Positions 8,232 to 18,136 of a DNA stretch of 64,000 nt are shown here, piece by piece. The position numbers were made by a program, and so were the translations under genes. The stretch spans positions 59,071-123,070 of the forward strand of contig JARXAH010000084.1 of the NCBI GenBank assembly GCA_029865945.1, read 5' to 3'. Position 1 is the stretch's first letter, and each line of letters starts with the position of its first letter. Origin of the DNA: Bacteriovoracaceae bacterium. GTDB taxonomy: Bacteria > Bdellovibrionota > Bacteriovoracia > Bacteriovoracales > Bacteriovoracaceae. The notes under the pieces are model-generated. The model was not told the origin of the DNA, ran no database searches, and saw only the letters and a program-made list of their open reading frames with translations.

Positions 8232-9812
8232 TTAGTTATCGCATTTTTTCTTATAACCCCTCAAGAAAGTTACCGTGTTAAATAAATCTGCTACTCCACC
8301 ACTCTTGGAAAGAGTACCGAAGCGGGCAACAACAGAACCATCATAACCCACGATAGTATCAACACCAGGATATTTACGAGAAAATTTAATCACCGAATTT
8401 CTCACAAGACTTGGACATTTTTTAGGAAAAAAGCTCATGGTGGCCGCAATTACCCCAGCAGTTGCAGGAGAGGCCATACTTGTCCCACTTGCTAGTGTGT
8501 ACTTGTTGCCAGGAACAGTTGAATAAATCTTATATCCAGGAGCAAATAAATCAACCGTCTTACTTCCGTAGTTAGAAAAAGGAGCGGCCAATCTTTTTTT
8601 GGTGTAAGTGGAAGCACCAACTTCTACCCATAAAGGAAAATCAACTTTGCCATTGGGATATTCTGCAAGATTCCACCTGTTAGGGAAATTGGGATCAATA
8701 TTATTATTTTCCGTATCATTTCCTGCTGCGTGCACCAAAATCACGCCTTTGGAAACTGCATATTTGACGGCCGCATCCACTGTTTTTTTGTACGGGCCAA
8801 AGCCTTTTCCAAAGCTCATGTTAATGACTTGGGCGCCGTTATCTACCGCATAACGAATTCCATTCGCCACATCTTTATCGCGCTCATCACCATCTGGAAC
8901 GAGGCGAACGGCCATAATTTTCACGTTGGTAGCAATACCATTTATCCCCACACCATTATCACGGGCGGCCGCAATAATTCCTGAGACGTGTGTACCATGA
9001 AACGAATCTGGCCCAATCACGTCATTGTTGCCGTAAAATTTTTCTTTTATGTCGGCATAATTATCTTTCACAATGGTGGCGCGAGTGTCACTTGTGACAT
9101 CGAAGTATCCGGGTTTAGTTGAATAACCTGGATCAGCTTTCATCTCTTCATACTTGGCCTTTACATATTCAAAATATTTTTCTTGTTCGGGTGATAGAGT
9201 TGTCGTTTGCGCTAATTTTGTGTAGCGAACAAATTCTCTTGTGACTTCAAGCGTATCGATGCCAACTTGAAACTCCGCAGCTCCCGGTGTGTAAACGACA
9301 CCAGAATCAAAATTATTTTCTGATACCGGAACAAATTTTGCGTTTCCTTTTTTATTTCCAATAAAGTTCCATCCAAAGACATCATCAACATAACCATTTT
9401 TATCGTCATCCATTCCATTGTTGGGAATTTCTTTTTTATTAACCCAAAGTTTTCCTTTTAAATCTTCATGAGTCACATCAACACCACTATCTAAAACAGC
9501 AACGATGATCGGCTTCCCTGCTGGAAAACCATACTTCGCGTAGGTTTTATTGCTTTGAGTTCCCTCGTACCCAGCAGCTCCGGCCGTTTTCGCAGGAGAA
9601 GCGTTTTGCCAATCCAATAAATCATCTGCCCCTTCAAACACAGAATCTTGCGAATAAAAAATGGTTCCTTTTGCATTTTTTGTCATCTCTTGAGACTTAA
9701 AAGGCCCCAATGCGATTTCTGGTTGTTCACTCGCAATTTTAGCGTTTGCCTGAACAGCTAACATCGTTGCGATTGTCGTCGTTAGCCTACAGGCCGTTTT
9801 CCATTTCGTCAT
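8232..9812 (-). CDS. Secreted subtilisin-like serine protease (S8)
   Basis: 526 residues. Signal peptide near residues 1-24 (ends QANA). Catalytic triad: Asp108 in AVLDSGVDVTHEDL, His272 in SFHGTHVSGIIAA, Ser445 in ASGTSMASPATAGV; oxyanion Asn365 in HAAGND. Between Asp and His there is a long insertion (about 155 residues) beginning with NNGMDDDKNGYVDDVFGW, a stretch found in one S8 subgroup that often binds calcium, and a polar helical part (about 190-235). The region before Asp108 may be a propeptide of about 75 residues. GGAAGGAG lies just before ATG 9812. Probably exported to digest external protein. Confidence 0.93.
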   Translation of the reverse strand: MTKWKTACRLTTTIATMLAVQANAKIASEQPEIALGPFKSQEMTKNAKGTIFYSQDSVFEGADDLLDWQNASPAKTAGAAGYEGTQSNKTYAKYGFPAGKPIIVAVLDSGVDVTHEDLKGKLWVNKKEIPNNGMDDDKNGYVDDVFGWNFIGNKKGNAKFVPVSENNFDSGVVYTPGAAEFQVGIDTLEVTREFVRYTKLAQTTTLSPEQEKYFEYVKAKYEEMKADPGYSTKPGYFDVTSDTRATIVKDNYADIKEKFYGNNDVIGPDSFHGTHVSGIIAAARDNGVGINGIATNVKIMAVRLVPDGDERDKDVANGIRYAVDNGAQVINMSFGKGFGPYKKTVDAAVKYAVSKGVILVHAAGNDTENNNIDPNFPNRWNLAEYPNGKVDFPLWVEVGASTYTKKRLAAPFSNYGSKTVDLFAPGYKIYSTVPGNKYTLASGTSMASPATAGVIAATMSFFPKKCPSLVRNSVIKFSRKYPGVDTIVGYDGSVVARFGTLSKSGGVADLFNTVTFLRGYKKKCDN

Positions 9813-10109
9813 AAACCACTCCTTCCTTATGTTGTTGGTAATCGGTTGGAAAAACGCTAACGAAAGAGTGGGCGCTTAGAAATAAAAAAATGAATTTGAG
9901 AGTTAATGTTAGAGACAGACTTTTTAATGATATTTTATGGCATGATCGTTTTCACTCATCTTCATTATTACAAACTTGTAGAGATTTTTGACAGTTTAAG
10001 AATTAAAGAAAAGTTTCTACGTCTCTACTTTCATCCCACTCCCTCCTGTGTTACGATTGTGGGATCCCTTTTTAGACATTCACCCTTTTTTTTGTAGGTA
10101 GGTATACCC
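9813..10109. other. Divergent region between subtilisin and pyr operon
   Basis: 297 bp. Holds the ribosome site of the subtilisin gene, a TTGACA at about 9988 without a good partner, and a 7-bp inverted repeat close to pyrB (listed separately). No ORF recognised. Confidence 0.4.
10033..10065 (+). promoter_or_regulatory. Hairpin in the pyr operon leader
   Basis: ATCCCAC (10033-10039) pairs with GTGGGAT (10059-10065) over a 19-base loop, then CCCTTTTTAG follows, 45 bases before pyrB. The arrangement resembles a weak terminator or attenuator in the leader of a pyrimidine operon. No PyrR gene or typical PyrR-binding loop was seen, so any regulatory role is inference. Confidence 0.35.
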
Positions 10110-11000
10110 ATGGGACGAGGTAAGCATTTTCTCACGCTCAAAGATTGGCCGATGGATGAAATTGAACTTTGTCTAAAACGGGCGTTAGGCCACAAAAAAG
10201 AGGCAAGTTCACTCGCTAAATTTCCCTCTGGAAGAGTGGCCAATATTTTTTTTGAGCCAAGCACCAGAACCGCCTTATCCTTTTCCATCGCCGCAAGAAA
10301 TTTAGGTATGCAAGTTTACTCTCTGGATGAAGAACACTCCAGTATGAAGAAAGGTGAAACTTTCCTTGATACGCTGGCGACAATTTATCAACTAGGAATT
10401 CATGCAGTGATTGTTCGTCACAAAGAAAATCATTTTTTAACTCAGTTTGTAGATAAAGTTCCGGTGGCACTTATTAATGCTGGGGAAGGAACGAGTGAGC
10501 ATCCAAGTCAAACACTTTTAGATGCGATGACGATCCTAGAGAAGCACAAACGTTTAAAGAATTTAACCATCGCCATTGTGGGAGATGTGGCCCATTCACG
10601 AGTGGCCAGTTCCCATTTAGATTTTTGGACGAGAAATACTTCCAATCAAATTTTAGTTTATGCTCCCCAATTTGAGTCCAAGAATAGTCAAATAGAAAAC
10701 CAATCTGACTGGGATAATATCCTCGCTAAGGCGGATGTTCTTATTATGCTTCGCAATCAAAAAGAACGTCATGGCGGTCAAGTCATCGTCGATCCTCATC
10801 AATATCAATTGAACCCAGAGCGATTAAAAAATTTGAATAAGAAATGTCTCATCATGCATCCTGGGCCATTTATTTTAGGTGAAGAAATTACTCAAGAAGT
10901 GCTCACTCATCCTCAATGTGTTATTTACCAGCAGGTGAAAAATTCAGTCTTTGCAAGAATGGCAATCATTGAAAAAGTTATGCACGCATGGAACTTTTAG
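10110..11000 (+). CDS. pyrB: Aspartate carbamoyltransferase catalytic subunit
   Basis: 296 residues, normal family length. Makes N-carbamoyl-aspartate from carbamoyl phosphate and aspartate. Carbamoyl-phosphate loop FFEPSTRT at 47-54; NAGEGTSEHPSQTLLDAMTI provides the HPxQ signature; C-terminal HPGPFILGEEI fits the aspartate side. No pyrI regulatory subunit follows, so the enzyme is probably of the trimer or PyrB-PyrC associated type. First gene of the operon; pyrC starts two bases after its stop. Confidence 0.95.
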   Translation: MGRGKHFLTLKDWPMDEIELCLKRALGHKKEASSLAKFPSGRVANIFFEPSTRTALSFSIAARNLGMQVYSLDEEHSSMKKGETFLDTLATIYQLGIHAVIVRHKENHFLTQFVDKVPVALINAGEGTSEHPSQTLLDAMTILEKHKRLKNLTIAIVGDVAHSRVASSHLDFWTRNTSNQILVYAPQFESKNSQIENQSDWDNILAKADVLIMLRNQKERHGGQVIVDPHQYQLNPERLKNLNKKCLIMHPGPFILGEEITQEVLTHPQCVIYQQVKNSVFARMAIIEKVMHAWNF

Positions 11001-11001
11001 T

Positions 11002-12294
11002 ATGACAGGATATAATAAAAATATTTGTTTCAAAAATGTAACTCTCACTAACGGTGATCAAGTTCATCTTGCTGTTGTTAACGGTAAGGTGGCCATCAAT
11101 CCCAAGCCTGATAGCTTCATTGGTGAAACGGTTGAGGCCAAAGGTCTCATCGCTATCCCAGGTCTCATTGACATGCAAGTTCATGTGAGAACTCCAGGTC
11201 AAACTTACAAAGAAGACGTTCACTCCGCCACGGAGTCGGCCATCAGGGGCGGGTTTACTCGTATTGCTTGCATGCCCAACACGAAGCCAACTCTTGATTG
11301 TGCCAAAGAAATTTTAAATTTAAGAAAAATTATTTCCACTGATGCCCTGTGCCCCATCGACATCATCCCGGCCATGACTTTAGGAATTGCAGGACATGAA
11401 ATTGCTAACTTTCACCACTATAAAGATTTAGGAATTTACGGAATTACCGACGACGGCCGTGGACTCCAAGACGATGCGGTCATGGAGCACGTTTTCAAGT
11501 TGGCCAAAGATTTTGGTTTAAGTATTTTACAGCACTGTGAAGTCGAATCTATTTCCCAGCACGCGCCCCTTCATGAAGGAGTAACGTCTCGGTTGTGGCA
11601 AATGAAAGGCCAAACTGCTGAAGCGGAATACGCTATGGTGGCGCGCGATTTAAATTTACTGGCCAAGTATGGAGGGCATTATCATGTGCTCCATGCCAGT
11701 AGTAGAAGGTCAGTAGAAATGGTGATAGAGGCCAAGAGAGCGGGCCTGAATGCCACCATCGAAGTTACCCCTCATCACTTGTTACTTAGTGAAGAAGACT
11801 TACCTAAAACGAGAGATGCTAACTTCAAAATGAATCCGCCCCTAAGAAGTAAAGAAGATCAAGAATTTTTAGTGGAATCCTTTTTAAGTGGAAAGATAGA
11901 TATTGTCACCACTGATCACGCACCTCATAGCGAGGAAGAAAAAAGTGTCGGTTTTGAAACGGCGCCCTTTGGAATTATTGGCCTAGAAACGGCCTTTCCT
12001 CTCCTTTATACCCATTTTGTAAAAAATAAAAAAATGACCTTAAGTGAACTTGTGTACCGAATGTCCTTAAGGGTAAGTGAACTTTTTCCTATTCCCTCAA
12101 ATGAGATTATCGAAAATGAAACGGCGAATTTTTCGATTGTTAACGTGGAAGATAGTTTTGATCTGCTTCCAGAAGTTTGCAGATCCAAAAGTCGCAATTC
12201 TCCTTTTTGGCATCAAAGATTGACGGGACAATCAATGTACACGGTGGTTAGTGGATGCACGCACCAATTTTCTGATCGATTTAACGTTAGATAA
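11002..12294 (+). CDS. pyrC: Dihydroorotase (class I)
   Basis: 430 residues from ATG 11002, just after the pyrB stop; upstream in-frame starts lie inside pyrB. Closes carbamoyl-aspartate to dihydroorotate. Motifs: GLIDMQVHVRTPG (57-66), GGFTRIACMPNTKP, ILQHCE, YHVLHASS, and TTDHAPHS with the catalytic Asp. The first His of the metal-binding HxH pair is Gln59 and the usual RExG glutamate is Thr64, while the other His/Asp ligands remain. Either a natural variant seen in some class I enzymes or a weakened metal site; pathway context argues that it is functional. Confidence 0.92.
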   Translation: MTGYNKNICFKNVTLTNGDQVHLAVVNGKVAINPKPDSFIGETVEAKGLIAIPGLIDMQVHVRTPGQTYKEDVHSATESAIRGGFTRIACMPNTKPTLDCAKEILNLRKIISTDALCPIDIIPAMTLGIAGHEIANFHHYKDLGIYGITDDGRGLQDDAVMEHVFKLAKDFGLSILQHCEVESISQHAPLHEGVTSRLWQMKGQTAEAEYAMVARDLNLLAKYGGHYHVLHASSRRSVEMVIEAKRAGLNATIEVTPHHLLLSEEDLPKTRDANFKMNPPLRSKEDQEFLVESFLSGKIDIVTTDHAPHSEEEKSVGFETAPFGIIGLETAFPLLYTHFVKNKKMTLSELVYRMSLRVSELFPIPSNEIIENETANFSIVNVEDSFDLLPEVCRSKSRNSPFWHQRLTGQSMYTVVSGCTHQFSDRFNVR

Positions 12295-12309
12295 AAGTGA
12301 GAATATAAA

Positions 12310-13419
12310 ATGAAAGTAGTCGACGGAACCCTTATCTTAGACAACGGTAAAACCTTTCAAGGGAAAATTTGGAAAGGAGATCACTTCACTCAAAAGGAAT
12401 GGATGGGAGAAGTAGTATTCAACACGAGCATGGTGGGTTATCAAGAAATGCTCACGGATCCCTCTTATAATCAACAAATTTTGTGCTTAACCTTTCCCGT
12501 CATCGGCGTTTATGGAACTAATAAGAATTGGAGTGAGTCCATCAAGGCCCACGCGCGTGCGCTGATTGTTCATGACCTCTATTTCAACGGCGGAGAAGAA
12601 TACCAACGCCCGTCGCTCTTAGACTTTGCAAGCAAACAACAAATTCCTGTCATGAGCGATATAGATACCAGGGCCTTGGTTTTGGAGTTAAGAAAGAGTG
12701 GAACCAGAAAAGGTATCATCGTTGAAACTTTGGCCCCCCAAAGTAGTGCAAAGACGAAGATCCTAGAATGGGCCCCCAGGGATCATGTGCAAGAGGTTAG
12801 CGTTTCACGAATGATACGCATGCATGGCAATGGAAATAAAAACTCTCGAGACCCCAAATACAGAATTGCTGTTTATGATTTTGGAGTTAAGTCCCACATC
12901 ATGGAGTCTCTTAAAGAGCGCGGACACGAAGTCATCCAAGTTCCTTATAATACCAGTAAAGAAGATATTTTAGATTTAGAGATTGATGGCCTTGTCTTAA
13001 GTAATGGGCCAGGAGATCCTACTGATTTAAAAGAACACTTGCCCACCTATAAATTTTTGGCAGAAAAATTTCCGACGCTCGGAATTTGTCTTGGCCATCA
13101 GATCCTGTGCCTCGCTTTTGGTGCCAAAACTTATAAACTTTCTTTTGGCCACCGAGGGGGAAATCATCCGGTTCGGCAAATTGATAATGGACGAGTATTT
13201 TTAACGTCGCAAAATCATGGCTACGCAGTAGATCGCAAATCTCTAGACGTGACTGATCTCATCGTGACTTATGAAAGTCTCAACGACTTTACTGTGGAAG
13301 GAGTCAAACATAAATTTCTTCCCATTATGTCAGTCCAGTATCATCCAGAACATAATCCCGGCCCTCGAGATAGTGAATTTCACTTTGATCAATTTCTACA
13401 AATGGTAGGTAAAAAATGA
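12310..13419 (+). CDS. carA: Carbamoyl-phosphate synthase small subunit
   Basis: 369 residues. N-terminal CarA domain (GEVVFNTSMVGYQEMLTDPSY region) and C-terminal class I glutamine amidotransferase with nucleophile Cys260 in LGICLGHQ and the His-Glu pair in QYHPEHNPGP. Releases ammonia from glutamine for CarB. Stop overlaps the carB start by 4 bp (ATGA). Confidence 0.96.
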   Translation: MKVVDGTLILDNGKTFQGKIWKGDHFTQKEWMGEVVFNTSMVGYQEMLTDPSYNQQILCLTFPVIGVYGTNKNWSESIKAHARALIVHDLYFNGGEEYQRPSLLDFASKQQIPVMSDIDTRALVLELRKSGTRKGIIVETLAPQSSAKTKILEWAPRDHVQEVSVSRMIRMHGNGNKNSRDPKYRIAVYDFGVKSHIMESLKERGHEVIQVPYNTSKEDILDLEIDGLVLSNGPGDPTDLKEHLPTYKFLAEKFPTLGICLGHQILCLAFGAKTYKLSFGHRGGNHPVRQIDNGRVFLTSQNHGYAVDRKSLDVTDLIVTYESLNDFTVEGVKHKFLPIMSVQYHPEHNPGPRDSEFHFDQFLQMVGKK

Positions 13420-16400
13420 ATGCATTAGTGAATAGGAAGTGGAAAAAAATTTTAGTCATCGGGCCTGGGCCCATCGTGATTGCCCAGGCAGCAGAATTTG
13501 ATTACTCCGCCTCGCAGTGTTTGCAAATTCTTAAAGAAGCGGGAATAAAAAGCGTCATCATTAATTCTAATCCGGCCACCATTATGACCGACTCGGTGAT
13601 GGCCGACACCATCTACATGGAGCCGCTCACCACAAGTTTTTTAAAAAAAATTGTTTTAAAAGAGCGCCCCGATGCGGTGCTTTGCTCTTTTGGCGGACAA
13701 ACAGCGCTCAACTTAGGAAAGAAACTTTGGGATGAAGGTTTTTGGCAAAAATATCAAATTGAAATTCTTGGTTCCAGTATTGAAACGATTAAGGCCGCCG
13801 AAGATCGCATGCTCTTTCGAGATGAGATGCAGCGCCGCGGTCATCCCGTTCCCCATAGCCGAATTATTACTCACATGTCTCAAGTCGATAGCGCGATTCA
13901 AGAGTTAGGCCTTCCCCTTATTATTCGCCCGGCCTACACGCTCGGTGGCTCTGGTGGTGGACTTGCGAGCACCGTAGAAGAAGTAAAATCCATTATGGAG
14001 CGAGGGCTTCGCTTAAGTGCTGTGAATCAATGCTTGTTAGAGCAAAGTATTGCCGGACTTAAAGAAATTGAGTTCGAAGTAATTTGTGATCATAAAGGTA
14101 ATGCGCTCGCCGTGTGTGGACTGGAAAATTTAGATCCTGTTGGTGTACACACCGGTGATTCTGTCGTGGTGGCCCCCATCATGACGCTCAGTGATTATGA
14201 AGTCCAAAGCTTGCGAAGCATGTCGCTTCAAATTGTTCGTGATTTAAAAATTGTGGGGGCATGTAATGTCCAACTTGCTCACAATTCTAAAACGAAACAA
14301 AGTTATGTGATTGAAGTTAATCCGAGAGTGAGTCGCTCATCGGCCCTCGCCTCCAAGGCAACCGGATACCCGATTGCTAAAGTGGCGGCCTGGGTATGTT
14401 TAGGAAAAACTCTTGATGAAATTATTAATCCGATCACCCAGAAAACATGCGCGGCCTTCGAGCCGAGTCTCGATTATGTGGTGATGAAATTTCCACGTTT
14501 CCCTTTTGATAAGTTTATTGAAGCGGAAAAAAAACTTGGGCCACAGATGAAGGCCACGGGTGAAGTCATGTCCTTAGAGCGAAATTTTTTAGCAAGTTTT
14601 CTAAAAGGTATTCGTTCTCTAGAGCAAGGATTTGATCACTTGTGGTGTGCGGCCATTGAAGCGGAAACCGATGATGGACTTTGGGATCACATCTTGCGGC
14701 CGACCGATATGAGGTGGTTTGCGGTGGCAGAACTCTTGCGCCGCGATCAAAAATCCCTCGAACTCATCGCCGTTAAATCCATGATTGCTCCTTATTTTTT
14801 AAGAGAGCTTCAGCGCATGGTGCAATTGGAAGTGGACTTAAAATCTAATGGTATAAATAAGGAACTGTTGTTAGAGGTTAAAAAACGTGGCTTCGCTGAT
14901 AGCGCCATTGCCCGTTTCACCAATGAAGCTAAAGAGAAAATTTCGCAAAAAAGAATAGATTGGAATATTAGGCCAGTTATCAAAACTGTGGATTCATGTG
15001 CGGCAGAATTTCCGGCGGTCACTCCTTACTACTATCTTTCTTATGATAAAGAGAGTGATGTCAATTTAGAGCGAGTCAATAAAAATCGCAAGCGCGTAGT
15101 CGTCCTTGGTTCAGGCCCTATTCGCATCGGCCAAGGAATTGAATTTGATTATTCCTCAGTACATGCTCTCAATACGTGTAGGGCCTTAGGCCACGAAACC
15201 ATCATGATCAACAATAATCCTGAGACTTGCTCCACCGATTTTTCTTTCTCTGATCGCCTCTACTTTGTGCCTCTCGATGAAGAAGATGTGTTAGAAGTTT
15301 TACGATTGGAAAAACCAGATGGTGTGATCGTTCAATTGGGCGGCCAAACGCCACTGAATCTCGCTTCAAAATTGGAACGCGCTGGCTTTCACATTTATGG
15401 AACCACGGCCGAATCCATTGAAAATAGTGAAAATCGAAAGTTTTTTGAAGTGGTGTTAACCGAGCTCTCCATTCGTAGGCCTAAGGCCATGGCGCTAGAT
15501 AGACGTATCAATTTTGCAACGGAAGCGATGGACTTGTCTTACCCTCTTATGGTGAGGCCTTCTTTTGTATTAGGTGGCAGATCTATGGCCATCGTTTACG
15601 ACCAACAAGAATTGGAAGAGTATTTTAATAGTAAAGTCTATTTTTCTAAAGAGGCACCACTACTCCTAGATGAATATATCAAAGGAAAAGAAATTGAAGT
15701 GGATGTCTTGAGTGATGGTAAAGATATTTTTATCCCAGGAATTTTAGAACATATCGAGCGGGCCGGAGTTCACTCAGGTGACTCCATGGGAATGTATCCG
15801 CCCAAACTTCCCTCCACTGTTCAGCAAGAAATTATTCACATTGCGCTTAAACTTTGTAAAAAACTCAACATTCGGGGCCTGCTCAATATTCAATTTACTT
15901 GGAAAAAAAATCAACTCTACATTTTGGAAGTTAACCCCAGGGCCTCTCGCACCGTGCCTTTCATGGCCAAGATGACCAAAATTCCTATAGCGGAATGGGC
16001 CACGAAATTGATGCTGGGAGAGATGAGCGTTTCAGACTTGAAGCGATCTCACGGACTTAGTGCAAGCGAATTTCTCGCCCCGACACCTGAATGGGTAAGC
16101 TTAAAACTTCCGGTTTTCTCCTTCGAAAAATTATCCATGGTAGACTCGGCCTTAGGGCCTGAGATGAAGTCCACGGGAGAAGTGGTGGGGCGTGGGGTCA
16201 ATTTTCCACAGGCAATGGCCAAAGGCCTAATGGCCGCAGGAGTTAAGTGGAGCTACATCGGATCAGTACTCTTTACGATTGCCGATCGTTTCAAACCTGA
16301 AATTATCCCCCTGGTGAAGCGCTTTCACGCTCTCGGTCACGATCTCATGGCCACCGCTGGAACGGCGGCCTTCATTGAAAAAGAAACCGGCATTAAAGTT

Positions 16401-16634
16401 ACGGTTGTCCCCAAAGTGGGAGAGGCCGATTATCACTTAGAGCATTATTTACGTGATGCTCGCATCGATGTGGTGATCAATGCCTTGGCGGGTGGGCGAA
16501 ATGCTAATAGTGATGGCCATTTACTTAGGAAATTATCGATCGAAATGAAACTTCCTTGTTTTACTTCGCTTGATACCGCTGAGGCGTTCTTAGAAGTTTT
16601 GGAACATCAACACTTTAGTATTTTTGAATCTTGA
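13416..16634 (+). CDS. carB: Carbamoyl-phosphate synthase large subunit
   Basis: 1072 residues, full family length, made of two homologous ATP-grasp halves. First half begins ILVIGPGPIVIAQAAEFDYS, second half VVVLGSGPIRIGQGIEFDYSS; both contain the NPE/NPR loops (INSNPATIMTD, INNNPETCSTD) and EVNPRVSRSSALASK / EVNPRASRTVPF. The C-terminal part is the MGS-like allosteric domain (TAGTAAFIEKETGI). Supplies carbamoyl phosphate to PyrB and arginine synthesis. Confidence 0.97.
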   Translation: MNALVNRKWKKILVIGPGPIVIAQAAEFDYSASQCLQILKEAGIKSVIINSNPATIMTDSVMADTIYMEPLTTSFLKKIVLKERPDAVLCSFGGQTALNLGKKLWDEGFWQKYQIEILGSSIETIKAAEDRMLFRDEMQRRGHPVPHSRIITHMSQVDSAIQELGLPLIIRPAYTLGGSGGGLASTVEEVKSIMERGLRLSAVNQCLLEQSIAGLKEIEFEVICDHKGNALAVCGLENLDPVGVHTGDSVVVAPIMTLSDYEVQSLRSMSLQIVRDLKIVGACNVQLAHNSKTKQSYVIEVNPRVSRSSALASKATGYPIAKVAAWVCLGKTLDEIINPITQKTCAAFEPSLDYVVMKFPRFPFDKFIEAEKKLGPQMKATGEVMSLERNFLASFLKGIRSLEQGFDHLWCAAIEAETDDGLWDHILRPTDMRWFAVAELLRRDQKSLELIAVKSMIAPYFLRELQRMVQLEVDLKSNGINKELLLEVKKRGFADSAIARFTNEAKEKISQKRIDWNIRPVIKTVDSCAAEFPAVTPYYYLSYDKESDVNLERVNKNRKRVVVLGSGPIRIGQGIEFDYSSVHALNTCRALGHETIMINNNPETCSTDFSFSDRLYFVPLDEEDVLEVLRLEKPDGVIVQLGGQTPLNLASKLERAGFHIYGTTAESIENSENRKFFEVVLTELSIRRPKAMALDRRINFATEAMDLSYPLMVRPSFVLGGRSMAIVYDQQELEEYFNSKVYFSKEAPLLLDEYIKGKEIEVDVLSDGKDIFIPGILEHIERAGVHSGDSMGMYPPKLPSTVQQEIIHIALKLCKKLNIRGLLNIQFTWKKNQLYILEVNPRASRTVPFMAKMTKIPIAEWATKLMLGEMSVSDLKRSHGLSASEFLAPTPEWVSLKLPVFSFEKLSMVDSALGPEMKSTGEVVGRGVNFPQAMAKGLMAAGVKWSYIGSVLFTIADRFKPEIIPLVKRFHALGHDLMATAGTAAFIEKETGIKVTVVPKVGEADYHLEHYLRDARIDVVINALAGGRNANSDGHLLRKLSIEMKLPCFTSLDTAEAFLEVLEHQHFSIFES

Positions 16635-16644
16635 GAAAATAAAT

Positions 16645-17343
16645 ATGAAATCTAAAATCATTATTGCCTTAGATTTTGCTAGTGAAAGCGACGCGTTTGA
16701 TTTCTTATCAAAAATGAAACATGAAGTGGAATACGTAAAAGTTGGGCTCGAATTATTTATTAAAGAAGGTGCACCACTTTTAGAAAAATTATCGAACCTT
16801 GGGTATAAAATATTTTTAGACCTTAAGCTTCACGACATTCCTAAGACCATGGAGAAGGCCCTCGCCCAACTTAAAAAATTTCCCATCCATTTTACGACCA
16901 TTCACTTTAGTGCAGGCCCAAGCGCCTTTAAGCATTTATCCCAATTTGATTATCCTTTTTCTACTCTCGGAGTAACAGCACTTACCTCTCTTAGTGAAAG
17001 TGAAGTGGCCCTCATCTACGGGGAAGGAAAATCAGCTAAGGATTTAGTTGCCCAAATGATGACTAAGGCAGCAAGCGCCACTTTTCCCTCCGGATGCATA
17101 TGTTCCGGGGAAGAAATCACTCTCGTCAGGTCGCTTCAAAAACGAAACGACTTCCTCATCATTACGCCCGGAGTTCGCTTTGATCCCAATCAAAGTGGTG
17201 ATCAGGCCCGGGTCATGCATCCCTTTGAGGCCTTACGACTTGGCGCAAACTACCTCGTCATCGGCCGTGAACTTACTCAATCACTAGACCCTCTATCCAC
17301 ATGGAACCAATGGAAACTTGAATATGAAAAAATCTTTAATTGA
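16645..17343 (+). CDS. pyrF: Orotidine 5'-phosphate decarboxylase
   Basis: 232 residues from ATG 16645, ten bases after carB; an upstream in-frame start would overlap carB without a ribosome site. Substrate/catalytic motif IFLDLKLHDIP (residues 57-66) with the D-x-K-x-x-D network, IALDF at the first barrel strand, TPGVRF and LGANYLVIGRELTQS at the phosphate end. Converts OMP to UMP. Its 3' end overlaps pyrE by 20 bp. Confidence 0.95.
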   Translation: MKSKIIIALDFASESDAFDFLSKMKHEVEYVKVGLELFIKEGAPLLEKLSNLGYKIFLDLKLHDIPKTMEKALAQLKKFPIHFTTIHFSAGPSAFKHLSQFDYPFSTLGVTALTSLSESEVALIYGEGKSAKDLVAQMMTKAASATFPSGCICSGEEITLVRSLQKRNDFLIITPGVRFDPNQSGDQARVMHPFEALRLGANYLVIGRELTQSLDPLSTWNQWKLEYEKIFN

Positions 17344-17929
17344 GCTATATCTTAAACACGAAATTTTTAAAATTTCCTTTGACCCACCCTTCACTTGGAG
17401 CAGTGGAATTAAATCTCCCTTCTATTGTGATCACCGAAAAATTTTATCCCACATTGAGCTCAGAGATCTTTGCCTCAAGGCGTTGATCAATTTAATCGAG
17501 AAAGAATTTCCAACGACGAAACAAATTGCCGCGGTGGCGACGGCAGGAATTCCTTGGGGATCAATCGTTGCAGATCGCATGAAGCTTCCCCTTTGCTACG
17601 TACGCAGTAAACCCAAAGAACATGGCCTAAGTAAACTCATCGAAGGCGAATTTCGAACTGATCTCTCAACCATTATTATCGAAGATTTATTTTCTACGGG
17701 AAAAAGTGTCATCCAAGCAGCGCATGCGATAAAGAATGAATTTCCTGATGCGATCATCAATGGCGCGGCCGCGCTCTTTAGTTACGAATTACGATCGGAG
17801 TTTGAGTCGGACCCATCCCTAAAAAAATTGAGTAGATCCGTTCTAGTCGCGAATGATATTTTATCTTTTTTAGAAATTAATACACAGCTCATGGTTCCCT
17901 ATCAGTCACTTTTTACATTGAAAGTTTGA
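17324..17929 (+). CDS. pyrE: Orotate phosphoribosyltransferase
   Basis: 201 residues from ATG 17324 (GGAA eight bases upstream); a TTG six bases earlier is in frame but less likely. PRPP-binding loop STIIIEDLFSTGKSVIQAAHAI with the acidic pair, and FTWSSGIKSPFYCDHR for the orotate side, are typical. Joins orotate and PRPP to give OMP. Last gene of the operon; the following 207 bp hold an AT-only hairpin (17966-17983) without a clear T-run. Confidence 0.94.
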   Translation: MKKSLIELYLKHEIFKISFDPPFTWSSGIKSPFYCDHRKILSHIELRDLCLKALINLIEKEFPTTKQIAAVATAGIPWGSIVADRMKLPLCYVRSKPKEHGLSKLIEGEFRTDLSTIIIEDLFSTGKSVIQAAHAIKNEFPDAIINGAAALFSYELRSEFESDPSLKKLSRSVLVANDILSFLEINTQLMVPYQSLFTLKV

Positions 17930-18136
17930 AGAAATTGCGCTCATTGGCCTTTAAACTAAATTTGGACTATAATCAATTATAGTTTATGTCAGTGATACTT
18001 ATTTGAGACAACTTATCTCTAGGTTCAATACAATAGAAATTCAAAAATTCGTTTTAGTTTCTGACCATTGAATCCATTAATTATCTACCGAAAAACTTCA
18101 CAAACAATTTTAATAGAAAATGAATAGGAATTATTT

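Noticed and set aside
10951..11001. Longer dihydroorotase start inside pyrB
   Set aside because: ATG 11002 lies two bases after the pyrB stop and opens directly into the family N-terminus.
17966..17983. ACTATAA-TCAA-TTATAGT hairpin as terminator of the pyr operon
   Set aside because: Stem is AT-rich and not followed by a T-run; kept only as a note in pyrE.
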